Below, one piece after another: positions 7,894 through 14,886 of a DNA stretch of 15,056 nucleotides. A program made the position numbers and the translations under genes. The notes under the pieces were generated by a model. That model did no database searches, was not told the DNA's origin, and saw only the letters and a program-made list of their open reading frames with translations. Source of the DNA: an uncultured Mycoplasmatota bacterium (GTDB taxonomy: Bacteria; Bacillota_I; Bacilli_A; RF39; UBA660); NCBI GenBank assembly GCA_946497375.1, contig CAMMKE010000024.1, forward strand, positions 1 through 15,056, read 5' to 3'. Numbering within the stretch: the first letter of the stretch is position 1; each line of letters begins with the position of its first letter.

Positions 7894-8646
7894 ATGAAGA
7901 TAGTATCTTTTAATGTGGCAGGTTTTAGAGCTTGTTTAAAGAAAGGTTTTGGAGACTTCTTTAAAGAAAGTAATGCTGATATTTATTGTCTACAAGAAGT
8001 AAAGGCAATAGAGAGTGAGATTCCTTTTAGACCAGATGAGTATAATTTTTATTTAAATACTGCTGATAAGAAAGGCTATTCTGGAGTAGCAGTTTATTCT
8101 AGAGTTAAACCTCTTGACGTGGCATATGGGATAGACGTTGATATACATGACCATGAGGGTAGAGTTATAACACTTGAATATGAAGACTTTTTCTTAGTTT
8201 GTGTATATGTTCCTAATGTCAAGAGAGACTTGTCAAGACTTTCCTATAGAATGACTTGGGAAGAAGATTTTCTTAAATATTTACAGAGTCTTGATAAGAA
8301 GAAACCTGTTATTGTTTGTGGAGATTTTAATGTTGCTCATAAAGAAATAGATCTTGCTAATCCTAAAGGTAATGTTGGTAATGCAGGTTTTACTATCGAA
8401 GAACGTGATGCTTTTACAAGATTATTAGATGGGGGATTTACTGATGTTTATCGTTATCTATATAAAGATAAAACAGATGTTTATACTTGGTGGAGTTATA
8501 TGGGAAGAGCAAGAGAGAAGAATATTGGTTGGAGAATTGACTATTTTCTAGTGTCAAATAGATTTATTGATAATGTAAAGGATATGAAAATAGACAGTGA
8601 TGTGTTTGGAAGTGATCACTGTCCTATAGAGTTAGAAGTTAAGTAA
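7894..8646 (+). CDS. exoA: Exodeoxyribonuclease III / AP endonuclease
   Basis: Base-excision repair enzyme that cuts DNA at abasic sites and trims 3' ends, metal-dependent, of the ExoIII (Xth/ExoA) branch of the endonuclease/exonuclease/phosphatase fold. At 250 aa it is full length. Visible catalytic and metal-binding residues: N7 (SFNVAGFRA), E35 (LQEVKA), Y105 (VYVPN), D144 and N146 (GDFNVAH), D216 (WRIDYFLVS) and the D241-H242 pair (GSDHCPIEL). ERDAFTRLLDGGFTDVYR and YTWWSYMGRAREKNIGWR are family signatures. AGGTGAGG overlapping the pta stop serves as ribosome binding site for ATG 7894, so translation is probably coupled to pta. The gene ends one base before a shared convergent terminator. 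Confidence 0.95.
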   Translation: MKIVSFNVAGFRACLKKGFGDFFKESNADIYCLQEVKAIESEIPFRPDEYNFYLNTADKKGYSGVAVYSRVKPLDVAYGIDVDIHDHEGRVITLEYEDFFLVCVYVPNVKRDLSRLSYRMTWEEDFLKYLQSLDKKKPVIVCGDFNVAHKEIDLANPKGNVGNAGFTIEERDAFTRLLDGGFTDVYRYLYKDKTDVYTWWSYMGRAREKNIGWRIDYFLVSNRFIDNVKDMKIDSDVFGSDHCPIELEVK

Positions 8647-8680
8647 AAAGAGATAGATGAATTTTTTCATTTATCTCTTT
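8647..8680. terminator. Bidirectional terminator between exoA and the PP2C gene
   Basis: A 15-bp stem AAAGAGATAGATGAA / TTCATTTATCTCTTT with one G-U pair and a TTTT loop. It starts immediately after the exoA stop. On the minus strand the stem runs into a T tract, and the PP2C stop codon (8671-8673) lies inside the stem, so one hairpin ends both convergent genes. Confidence 0.85.
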
Positions 8681-10233
8681 ATTAATATTGCACCTGTAGC
8701 ATTGTCTTTACCTGGAGTAGGTTGTGTTCTAAAATTATATGGTATGCTAAGATCTTTTGGAATTGCTTGCTCTACATTAACTGCTTCATCAATTATTTTT
8801 TCAAGTATTTCTTCTTTTTTAGATGTATTTGCGATTAATTTAATTTTATCATCTGATAAACAGTCAGTTACACCATCTGTAAATAGTAATAATTTATCAT
8901 ATGAGTCATTATCAATAATTTTAGTTCTAGGTGAGACGTTAGAGATACCTAAACCCTGTGTAACTATATTATTACGTGGATGAAATCTTAAATCATCTTT
9001 GGTTAGTCTTCCTGCTTCATATTGTTCATAAACTGTTGAATCATCATCAGTAATTTGTTTTAGATTAGTATCTTTTATAAGATAACATCTTGAATCACCT
9101 ATATTTAAGACTAAAGTTTTATTATTAGTTACAATAGCACAAGTTAAAGTAGTTCCCATTTCTCTTAATCTTTTTCTACTTTCTTTATGCAAAGAAATAT
9201 TAATGTCTTGTATTAATTCTTGTAAGTTTGTATTTAAATAATTAAGGTTATTAAATTCGAATGCCTTTCTATTATTAAACCATTCTTTTAATCTTTCTAT
9301 TGTATAAGAAGAAGCATATTCTCCATTGCTATATCCTCCCATACCATCTGCAACTGCTAGGAGTTTAATAGATTCATCTTCTGGATGGGATATTGCTATA
9401 ACACTATCTTCATTCTTACTTCTTACTCTACCTTTATCAGTTAAAGTGTACATTACTGGTTCTAAGGCTTTAGGCTTAATATCAAGATTTTTAGCAACTT
9501 GTTTGTCAGTATCTTCATTGAATATTTCTTTTAAGGATTCTATTATGCTTTTTCTTTTAGGCACTTTAGAAATAAGTTTTGGCTCATAAAGTAAATTAAG
9601 TAATTCTTCTTCAGTAGATACTGTACCAGGTTTTATACGTCTATTAATAAGTTCGTCTTTTTTTGTAATACTATATGTGGCATTATCTGTTTGCATAATT
9701 CCTTTAATTTTATCTACAAATACTTTTTCTTTGATTTCTCCATTTTCTTTAAAAGTGTAGTAAGTATATATATCTTCAGTATCTTTGTTAAATTTGAAAA
9801 GACAATTATCTGTTAAATAATATAAATTTTCTTTAGTTTTAATCATAAGTTGCATATCATTATAATTTTTATATGATGTGTAGTTATAATAGTATTCCCA
9901 ACTTGTATTAAATTTATTGGTGAAACGATAAAATCTTCTTCCTAAAGCCATAAAAGGTGAGTTATTATTTGTTATTGCTATTTTTTTATCTTGGTATGCC
10001 AATATTTGTCCAAATGATAGTATTTTCTTTTCTTGCTCTTCTAAATATGGTTTTGTACTTTCTTGTTCTAAGTCTTCTATAATAGATTTACATAAAAATG
10101 GTATAGCTTTTATATCAAAGTTTGCTCTTCTTTCTGCATATTTAGTAATATACATATCAATTAGTTCTGTTAAGTTACTTTCATTCAACTCATACATATT
10201 AATTTCTTTTAATATTTCTTCTATTGTTCTCAT
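8671..10233 (-). CDS. PP2C-family Ser/Thr phosphatase with unknown N-terminal half
   Basis: The C-terminal half (about 262-520) is a PP2C phosphatase, a metal-dependent enzyme removing phosphate from Ser/Thr. Motifs in order are VRSKNED (D276), ADGMGGYSNGE (D296, G297), GTTLT (360-364), NIGDSRCYLI (378-386), FTDGVTDCLS (D453) and GKDNATGAI (D510). All four metal aspartates are present, so it should be active. Residues 1-260 match nothing I recognise: helical at first (1-75), then Tyr/Asn-rich and beta-like (about 75-200), without membrane segments. This half may sense a ligand or bind a partner. Bacterial PP2Cs often sit beside a PrkC-type kinase; none is present here. The start is sound: GGGGGAG 7 nt before ATG, and a promoter with TATAAT just upstream. 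It is transcribed away from the phosphatase operon at 10363. Probably cytoplasmic. Confidence 0.88.
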   Translation of the reverse strand: MRTIEEILKEINMYELNESNLTELIDMYITKYAERRANFDIKAIPFLCKSIIEDLEQESTKPYLEEQEKKILSFGQILAYQDKKIAITNNNSPFMALGRRFYRFTNKFNTSWEYYYNYTSYKNYNDMQLMIKTKENLYYLTDNCLFKFNKDTEDIYTYYTFKENGEIKEKVFVDKIKGIMQTDNATYSITKKDELINRRIKPGTVSTEEELLNLLYEPKLISKVPKRKSIIESLKEIFNEDTDKQVAKNLDIKPKALEPVMYTLTDKGRVRSKNEDSVIAISHPEDESIKLLAVADGMGGYSNGEYASSYTIERLKEWFNNRKAFEFNNLNYLNTNLQELIQDINISLHKESRKRLREMGTTLTCAIVTNNKTLVLNIGDSRCYLIKDTNLKQITDDDSTVYEQYEAGRLTKDDLRFHPRNNIVTQGLGISNVSPRTKIIDNDSYDKLLLFTDGVTDCLSDDKIKLIANTSKKEEILEKIIDEAVNVEQAIPKDLSIPYNFRTQPTPGKDNATGAILIKR

Positions 10234-10262
10234 AAAACTTCTCCCCCTCTTAAGTTGGCTAT

Positions 10263-10291
10263 ATTATATCATGAAAGTTGCAAAAAAGCAA
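10263..10291 (-). promoter_or_regulatory. Promoter of the PP2C gene
   Basis: On the minus strand TTGCTT (10286-10291), a 17-nt spacer and a perfect TATAAT (10263-10268), followed about 20 nt later by the GGGGGAG ribosome binding site. A clean match to a vegetative promoter. Confidence 0.72.
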
Positions 10292-10323
10292 GAAAAAGTT
10301 AGTTTTAATGGTTGTGAATAGTG

Positions 10324-10332
10324 TGTTATAAT
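10324..10332 (+). promoter_or_regulatory. Extended -10 promoter for the 10363-12566 operon
   Basis: TGT-TATAAT is a good extended -10; the -35 at 17-nt spacing (TTTAAT) is weak. A start near 10339 leaves a leader of about 24 nt, purine-rich (AGAGAGAAAGAAAG) but without a clear Shine-Dalgarno close to the ATG. It diverges from the PP2C promoter about 35 bp away. Confidence 0.6.
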
Positions 10333-10362
10333 AGTAAGAGAGAAAGAAAGTAGTGATGTTTA

Positions 10363-10977
10363 ATGACGACTATTTATTTAATGAGACACTCTATAGCATT
10401 AAAAAATATAAATAATGATTATAATAATGATAGCTTACAGTTACAAAATGAAAAGATGCCTTTATCTATTGAAGGAGAAGAGTTAGCATCTAATATAAGT
10501 AAAGAAAGTGAACTTCAAAATATAGATGTTGTTATTTCTAGTAATTATGTAAGAGCAATGTCAACTGCTAAATATATATCAAATGCTAATAACTTAAACT
10601 TAATAGTTAATTCAGCTTTCGGAGAAAGAAAGTTTGGAGTTAATTCTTGGGATGAATTACCTAGTGGTTTTGAGTTAAGACAAAATGATGATGAGAATTA
10701 TAAAATAGGGGATGGAGAGAGTCAAAAGGAAGCAAGAGAAAGAGTATATAAGGCTTTAATGAAAGTAATAGATGAATATAAAGATAAGAGAATTGTTATT
10801 GTTTCTCACGGTAGTGCAATTCTTTGGTTGTTAAAACAATGGTGTGATGTTGATTTGAAAAATAAATGTATAATATTTAATGATAAACAAATACTTTATG
10901 ATAATATTTTTAACTGTACTACTTTTAAATTAGAGTTTGATGATAAGAGGTTAGTTGATATTGATAAAGTTTTTTAG
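10363..10977 (+). CDS. Histidine phosphatase (phosphoglycerate mutase-like)
   Basis: A 204-aa member of the histidine phosphatase superfamily, which forms a phospho-histidine intermediate and acts on sugar phosphates, nucleotides or phosphoproteins. The catalytic set is complete: R8-H9 in LMRHS (the usual RHG has Ser in place of Gly), R64 in SSNYVRAMSTAKYI, E88 in GERKFG and H149 in VSHGSAI. Length and the GERKFG motif point to a broad-specificity phosphatase rather than the glycolytic mutase; the substrate is unknown. ATG 10363 opens the frame shortly after a TATAAT promoter, with only a poor ribosome binding site. The next gene follows after 13 nt, so it heads a three-gene operon. Confidence 0.88.
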   Translation: MTTIYLMRHSIALKNINNDYNNDSLQLQNEKMPLSIEGEELASNISKESELQNIDVVISSNYVRAMSTAKYISNANNLNLIVNSAFGERKFGVNSWDELPSGFELRQNDDENYKIGDGESQKEARERVYKALMKVIDEYKDKRIVIVSHGSAILWLLKQWCDVDLKNKCIIFNDKQILYDNIFNCTTFKLEFDDKRLVDIDKVF

Positions 10978-10990
10978 AGAAGGTGTGTAT

Positions 10991-11845
10991 ATGGATAAAG
11001 AAAAGTATATTGAAATTGCTAAAGAAAAGATTAATAATCCAAATTCTAGAGATATTGTTATTAAACAGATAGAAAGATATTATGAAGCACTTGAAAATTA
11101 TACTCCTCTTGCTTCCTCATACAAAGTAGGTGATAAAGTGTTTCTTCTTAAAGGCACTTTACTTCATGGTACTTATAAAAATATAGAAGGACTTAATGAA
11201 ATAGTAAAAAAAGGTCTTCTTTCTAGTTTGTTTGTTGATGGTAGATTATCTAAATATATTGGTTCTGTTGGTGTTTGGAATTTAAAGAATGATTATTATT
11301 TAAAAGATTATATAGACTTTTATAGCGGTGGAACAGTTATGCTTTGTGGAGTCTATAAAGATGGTATTAATACAAAAGAAAACTCTACAGAAGTTGTTAC
11401 TTATAGTGATATGAATAATATGTTGTCTATTCTTTCTAAAGAGGATTATCATATGTGGGTTATGGAACAGACTAAAGAAGCAAGGTTTATGCCTAGTTTA
11501 GTTCAAGATAAAGTACAGATAGGTATTATTTTTAATGGTAATAATCTTTATATAAAAGAATTGTTAAATGGTGATGTTTTAAATCCTAATTTGATTAATG
11601 ATGAAGATGTAAAGGAATTTATAAATCCTGATTATTATGATAAGTTCATAAAACAAAGAAAAAATAAAGATGATTTCTTTACTGATAGAGAGAGTGCTAT
11701 TATCTTTGGGATACCTAGTTGTTTTATAGAAGGAATACTTGTTGGTAGAAGATATGAAAAAGATGAGGTTGTTTTAGAGAAGATAAAAGAATTATTACCT
11801 AATGCTTATATATGTAATTTGGATGGTATTGTTATCAGAAGTTAG
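10991..11845 (+). CDS. Unknown 284-aa protein, possible ADP-ribosyltransferase-like fold
   Basis: Not recognised as a named family. The start ATG 10991 has AGAAGG 7 nt upstream; an in-frame ATG at 10955 lies inside the previous gene and has no such site. Residues 58-61 (LHGT), followed by NIEGLNEIVKKGLLS, resemble the first motif of ADP-ribosyltransferase-like proteins (L-x-HGT plus a helix ending in GLLS). A YSGGTVML stretch (111-118) and a late glutamate in GIPSCFIEGILVGRRYE (E247) could supply the other two positions of an H-[Y/S]-E arrangement. This is inference from short motifs only. There is no signal peptide or membrane segment, so it is likely cytoplasmic. The C-terminus reads NAYICNLDGIVIRS. 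It lies between a histidine phosphatase and an XRE regulator in one operon; it might be a regulated enzyme or a toxin-like effector. Confidence 0.75.
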   Translation: MDKEKYIEIAKEKINNPNSRDIVIKQIERYYEALENYTPLASSYKVGDKVFLLKGTLLHGTYKNIEGLNEIVKKGLLSSLFVDGRLSKYIGSVGVWNLKNDYYLKDYIDFYSGGTVMLCGVYKDGINTKENSTEVVTYSDMNNMLSILSKEDYHMWVMEQTKEARFMPSLVQDKVQIGIIFNGNNLYIKELLNGDVLNPNLINDEDVKEFINPDYYDKFIKQRKNKDDFFTDRESAIIFGIPSCFIEGILVGRRYEKDEVVLEKIKELLPNAYICNLDGIVIRS

Positions 11846-11855
11846 GGGGATGCTA

Positions 11856-12566
11856 ATGGATCAAGAGAAAATTGGTAAATTTATAAAGAAGCTTAGAAAA
11901 GATAATAACTTAACACAAGATGAACTTGCTAAAAAGTTAGGTGTTACTTATCAGGCAGTTAGTAAATGGGAGAATGGTAAGAGTATTCCTGATATTGCTA
12001 TCCTTAAAACTATTAGTGAGTTATTTAATGTTAATATAGATGAACTATTAGAGGGAAGTGTTAAGAACAAGAAAAAAATAAATAAGAAAATACTTATTCC
12101 TATAACAGTTTTAGGTATTTGTGTAGCCCTTATTTTTGTGTTTTTTGTCGTACATAAAGAAACTTATGAGTTTAAAGTATTAGAGACAGATTCTAATGAT
12201 TTTGATGTCAGTGGTGTTCTTGCTTTTTCTCCTGATAAATCATCTATTTATATATCTAGTATTGACTATAATAATAGTGATGATGATACTGAATATAAAA
12301 GTTTAAGTTGTAATCTTTATGATGTTAATGGTGATGCTAAGACTAAGATTAGTAGTTGTGAAAGCGATAATAGTGATGTAGATACTCTTTCTGGTTTGCT
12401 TAATAGTATTGATTTTACAGTTGATGATTATGCTAGTAGTTGTAAAATATTTAAAAATAATCAGTTAGTATTAGAGATAAATGCTACTGGTCTTGATGAT
12501 AAGACTATTACTTATGAAGTTCCTTTAAGTTTTAATGATGATTGTTTTGACTCAACTAATAGTTGA
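11856..12566 (+). CDS. Membrane-anchored XRE-family regulator
   Basis: DNA-binding protein with a Cro/C1-type helix-turn-helix at residues 5-66: IGKFIKKLRKDNNLTQDELA, LGVTYQAVSKWENGKSIPD and FNVNIDELLEG are classic. A lysine-rich linker (70-78) leads to a single membrane helix (about 79-99). The remaining 135 residues, rich in Asp, Ser and Asn with four cysteines (about 152, 168, 196, 230), should lie outside. The layout suggests a one-component sensor with an external domain that could form disulfides. I chose ATG 11856, 6 nt after GGGGG (11845-11849); ATG 11850 two codons earlier is too close to that site. The site touches the previous gene's stop, so translation is probably coupled. The gene's own end is buried in a terminator stem. 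Target genes are unknown; autoregulation of this operon is possible. Confidence 0.88.
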   Translation: MDQEKIGKFIKKLRKDNNLTQDELAKKLGVTYQAVSKWENGKSIPDIAILKTISELFNVNIDELLEGSVKNKKKINKKILIPITVLGICVALIFVFFVVHKETYEFKVLETDSNDFDVSGVLAFSPDKSSIYISSIDYNNSDDDTEYKSLSCNLYDVNGDAKTKISSCESDNSDVDTLSGLLNSIDFTVDDYASSCKIFKNNQLVLEINATGLDDKTITYEVPLSFNDDCFDSTNS

Positions 12567-12573
12567 GTTTTTT
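12550..12573 (+). terminator. Terminator overlapping the XRE stop codon
   Basis: ACTCAACT (12550-12557) and AGTTGAGT (12561-12568) form an 8-bp perfect stem with an AAT loop, then a T run to 12573. The TGA stop (12564-12566) lies in the right arm, so the last codons of the gene form the terminator. Confidence 0.82.
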
Positions 12574-12604
12574 CAACTAGTGTTTTATTTACTTACTATA
12601 GTTT

Positions 12605-12610
12605 TATAAT
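12605..12610 (+). promoter_or_regulatory. -10 element for the arylsulfotransferase gene
   Basis: A perfect TATAAT 29 nt before the start codon; no convincing -35 is present at 16-18 nt spacing. The gene stands alone between the upstream terminator and the small-RNA locus, so a promoter is expected here. Confidence 0.5.
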
Positions 12611-12639
12611 GTAAAATTAAGGTGAATGGAGGAGATAGT

Positions 12640-14589
12640 ATGAAGAAAAAGAAAATTGTTATAATAGTTGTAGTTATTATTTTAATACTTGTTACTTTAT
12701 GTTTACTTGTTTTTAATAATATGAGTACTAATAGTAAAGAAGTAAAAATTGTTAGTAGTTTAATAGAAGAGGAAAGTAAATTAGAGGATGACTTTCCTAC
12801 AAAATTAAAAGATATTGATAATGCTGATGTAATTGTTAATCCTTATGAGATTTCACCTTTAACTGCTTTAATTATCTTTAAGACTGATGAAGCTGTTAGT
12901 CCTAAAGTTACTATAGAAGGTGATGATGAACTTAGTACTTATGAATATACTTTTGATGAAGGAACTGAACATTATTTACCTATATATGGTCTTTATCCTG
13001 ATAGAGATAATACTGTAGTTGTAGAATATGGTGATGTAAGTAAAGAATTTACAATTACTACTGAGGCTTTACCAGATGATTTCATTTTACCTACTTCTGT
13101 TGATGCTAATAAAGATGAGTTAAGTAATGATTTATATTTCTTTACACCATCTAGTGGTGGTTATACATGTGCATATGATGTAAATGGCGATGTAAGATGG
13201 TATTTAACTATTAATTCTATTTGGGAGGTTAATAGACTTGATAATGGACATTTGATGTTAAGTACAGAAAGATTAGTTAATAGTCCTTATTATATGACAG
13301 GTTTATATGAGATGGATATGTTGGGTAAGATATATAAAGAGTATAGTTTACCTGGTGGTTATCATCACGATTATTATGAGATGCCTAATGGTAATTTATT
13401 AGTCGCTAGTGATGATTTTACTAGTGGAGATGGTACTGTAGAAGATTATATTGTAGAACTTGATAGAGATACTGGTGAAGTTGTTAAGACTTTTGATTTA
13501 AAAGATATTTTAAATATGGAAGATGGTAAGAGTGAAAACTGGATAGAGTATGATTGGTTCCATAATAATTCTGTTTGGTATGATGAAGAGTCTAATTCTA
13601 TAACTTTATCTGGTAGACATCAAGATGCTGTTATTAATATAGATTATGATAGTGGTGATTTAAACTGGATAATAGGAGACTCTACTAACTGGAGCGAAGA
13701 ATATCAGAAGTATTTCTTTACACCTGTTGGAGATGATTTTGAGTGGCAATGGAGTCAACATGCTGCGATGATTACTCCTGAAGGTTATGTATTTATCTTT
13801 GATAATGGTAATAATAAATCTAAAAATGAAGATGAATATGTTTCTGCAGAAGACAGTTATTCTCGTGGGGTTATGTATAAGATAGATACAGATAAAATGA
13901 CTATTGAACAGGTATTTGAATATGGTAAAGAACGTGGTAGTGAGTTTTATTCTCCATATATATCTGATGTTGATTATTTAGAAAGTGAGCATTATATAAT
14001 TCATTCTGGTGGTATTGTTTATGTAGATGGAAAGAACTCTAATCAACCTGCTGGAATTAGTGGTGCAGACCGTTTAGTTAGTGATACTGTTGAGTATAAA
14101 GATGGTGAAGTTATCTTTGAAATAGTTTTACCTACTAATAACTATCGAGTTGAAAAGATGAGTTTATATCTTGAAAATGATAGTTTTAAGTTAAGTAAAG
14201 CAGAAAGAGTTGGTAGTTTAGGTGAGACTGAAGTTACTAATAGTAAGTTAGGCTTTATCTTGAATAGTAAAGATTTTAAAGATATAGAAGAAGAACATAA
14301 TATTAGTATTACTAAAGAAGTTGATAGATTAGTATTTACTGGTAAATTTAAAAGAGGTACTGATGTTAATGTTATTCTTTATAAGAATGGTATTAAGAAT
14401 GTTTATAATGTTTCTATAAGTAAGAAACCTTATACTGCTTTATGCGTTGATATATTTACAGAAGAAGAAACTAAAGAAGGTATTAGTGTTACTAAATATA
14501 TTAATGAAGATGGACTTAGTGGAAAGTACTCTATTTATGTAGAAGTAGATGGTGCTATTTATAATACTAATAGTTATGTTGAATTTTAA
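12640..14589 (+). CDS. Membrane-anchored arylsulfotransferase
   Basis: PAPS-independent aryl sulfate sulfotransferase, which moves a sulfate group between phenolic compounds through a sulfo-histidine. The 649-aa chain has a KKKK start and one membrane helix (about 6-25), so the catalytic part faces outside. An N-terminal beta domain (about 30-145) precedes a beta-propeller-type core. Residues matching the E. coli AssT set: H243 in GGYHHDYYEMPNG, H308 in DWFHNNSV (the likely sulfated His or its partner), R326 in LSGRHQDAV exactly 18 residues later as in E. coli (356 and 374), and H374 in WSQHAAMI. Many Tyr/Asp/Gly repeats fit propeller blades. ATG 12640 has GGAGGAG 5 nt upstream; an in-frame GTG at 12622 lies before that site and is rejected. 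No DsbA/DsbL-type partner is beside it. The physiological sulfate donor is unknown. Confidence 0.9.
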   Translation: MKKKKIVIIVVVIILILVTLCLLVFNNMSTNSKEVKIVSSLIEEESKLEDDFPTKLKDIDNADVIVNPYEISPLTALIIFKTDEAVSPKVTIEGDDELSTYEYTFDEGTEHYLPIYGLYPDRDNTVVVEYGDVSKEFTITTEALPDDFILPTSVDANKDELSNDLYFFTPSSGGYTCAYDVNGDVRWYLTINSIWEVNRLDNGHLMLSTERLVNSPYYMTGLYEMDMLGKIYKEYSLPGGYHHDYYEMPNGNLLVASDDFTSGDGTVEDYIVELDRDTGEVVKTFDLKDILNMEDGKSENWIEYDWFHNNSVWYDEESNSITLSGRHQDAVINIDYDSGDLNWIIGDSTNWSEEYQKYFFTPVGDDFEWQWSQHAAMITPEGYVFIFDNGNNKSKNEDEYVSAEDSYSRGVMYKIDTDKMTIEQVFEYGKERGSEFYSPYISDVDYLESEHYIIHSGGIVYVDGKNSNQPAGISGADRLVSDTVEYKDGEVIFEIVLPTNNYRVEKMSLYLENDSFKLSKAERVGSLGETEVTNSKLGFILNSKDFKDIEEEHNISITKEVDRLVFTGKFKRGTDVNVILYKNGIKNVYNVSISKKPYTALCVDIFTEEETKEGISVTKYINEDGLSGKYSIYVEVDGAIYNTNSYVEF

Positions 14590-14620
14590 AAATATAGAAA
14601 AAAATAGTTATCAGAAGTGT

Positions 14621-14649
14621 TTGCATAAATGTAATAATTATGATATGAT
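14621..14649 (+). promoter_or_regulatory. Promoter of the small RNA (candidate antitoxin)
   Basis: TTGCAT (14621-14626), a 17-nt spacer and TATGAT (14644-14649), preceded by TGA. Expected start near 14656. There is no open frame of note downstream on this strand, which points to a non-coding transcript. Confidence 0.65.
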
Positions 14650-14686
14650 GTATATGTAAGAAAAATTTTCATACAATATAAAAAGA

Positions 14687-14719
14687 GGAACACTTAATAA
14701 TAGCATGTTGAGTGGCCTC
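14687..14719 (+). repeat. Inverted repeat, left copy (small RNA leader)
   Basis: A 33-nt segment starting GGAACACTTAATA and ending GAGTGGCCTC. It is repeated, inverted and 5 nt shorter, at 14887-14914. The promoters of the two convergent RNAs lie just outside the copies, so each RNA carries the same sequence near its 5' end. Confidence 0.75.
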
Positions 14720-14742
14720 GAATAATATAATTGCGTCGAGAA

Positions 14743-14783
14743 CCACCTAAATCGTTGCTGAGTTAGGTGGCTTCTTCTATATT
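14743..14783. terminator. Shared hairpin ending both convergent RNAs
   Basis: CCACCTAA (14743-14750) pairs with TTAGGTGG (14763-14770) around a 12-nt loop. On the plus strand CTTCTTCTATATT follows; on the minus strand TTCTCG follows. The T tracts are weak, so some read-through is likely, especially on the toxin strand. Confidence 0.62.
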
Positions 14784-14869
14784 AAAGCAAGTGTTATGAA
14801 TAGTAATATGAGATTTTGAAGAAATAATATAATCACTAGAGAAGAAATTAAGCAATCTTTCTTGTTCAT
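14777..14869 (-). CDS. 30-aa hydrophobic peptide, candidate type I toxin
   Basis: A short frame starting MNKKDCLISSL and then almost wholly Leu, Ile, Phe and Val to its end (ALI), long enough for one membrane helix. Positive charge at the N-terminus predicts an N-inside orientation. The call rests on context: a strong AAAGGAG (14878-14884 on the plus scale) lies 8 nt before ATG 14869. A full promoter sits upstream (14922-14950), and a terminator hairpin begins 6 nt after the TAG. A convergent RNA overlaps its 3' end. Small hydrophobic peptides with such antisense RNAs (Fst, TxpA, BsrG) damage the membrane when unpaired; the sequence itself matches none that I can name. Unlike Fst, it lacks a charged C-terminal tail. 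Confidence 0.65.
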   Translation of the reverse strand: MNKKDCLISSLVIILFLQNLILLFITLALI

Positions 14870-14886
14870 ATATTAGTCTCCTTTCT

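Larger units (their letters stand above)
14656..14785 (+). ncRNA. Candidate antisense RNA antitoxin (type I)
   Basis: Predicted RNA of about 130 nt running from the promoter at 14621-14649 to the hairpin at 14743-14770 with its T-rich tail. Its 3' end overlaps the last codons, stop and terminator of the small hydrophobic ORF on the other strand, the layout of 3'-overlapping type I antitoxins (TxpA/RatA and BsrG/SR4 in Bacillus). Internal structure: GAGG-AACA pairs with TGTT and CCTC (14685-14719). GTGG plus CTCGA (14712-14721) can pair with TCGAG plus CCAC (14736-14746), which competes with the terminator stem. The longest plus-strand frame inside (ATG 14705) is only six codons. The ends are inferred, not measured. 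Confidence 0.6.

Noticed and set aside
8657..9589. Plus-strand frames at 8657-8983 and 9326-9589
   Set aside because: Both lie opposite the well-supported PP2C gene and have no start signals of their own; they are shadows.
10955..10990. Upstream ATG extending the 284-aa protein into the previous gene
   Set aside because: There is no ribosome binding site before it, and the extension overlaps the phosphatase reading frame; ATG 10991 has AGAAGG at 7 nt.
12622..12639. GTG start for the arylsulfotransferase upstream of ATG 12640
   Set aside because: It would place the GGAGGAG ribosome binding site inside the coding region; the ATG has ideal spacing.
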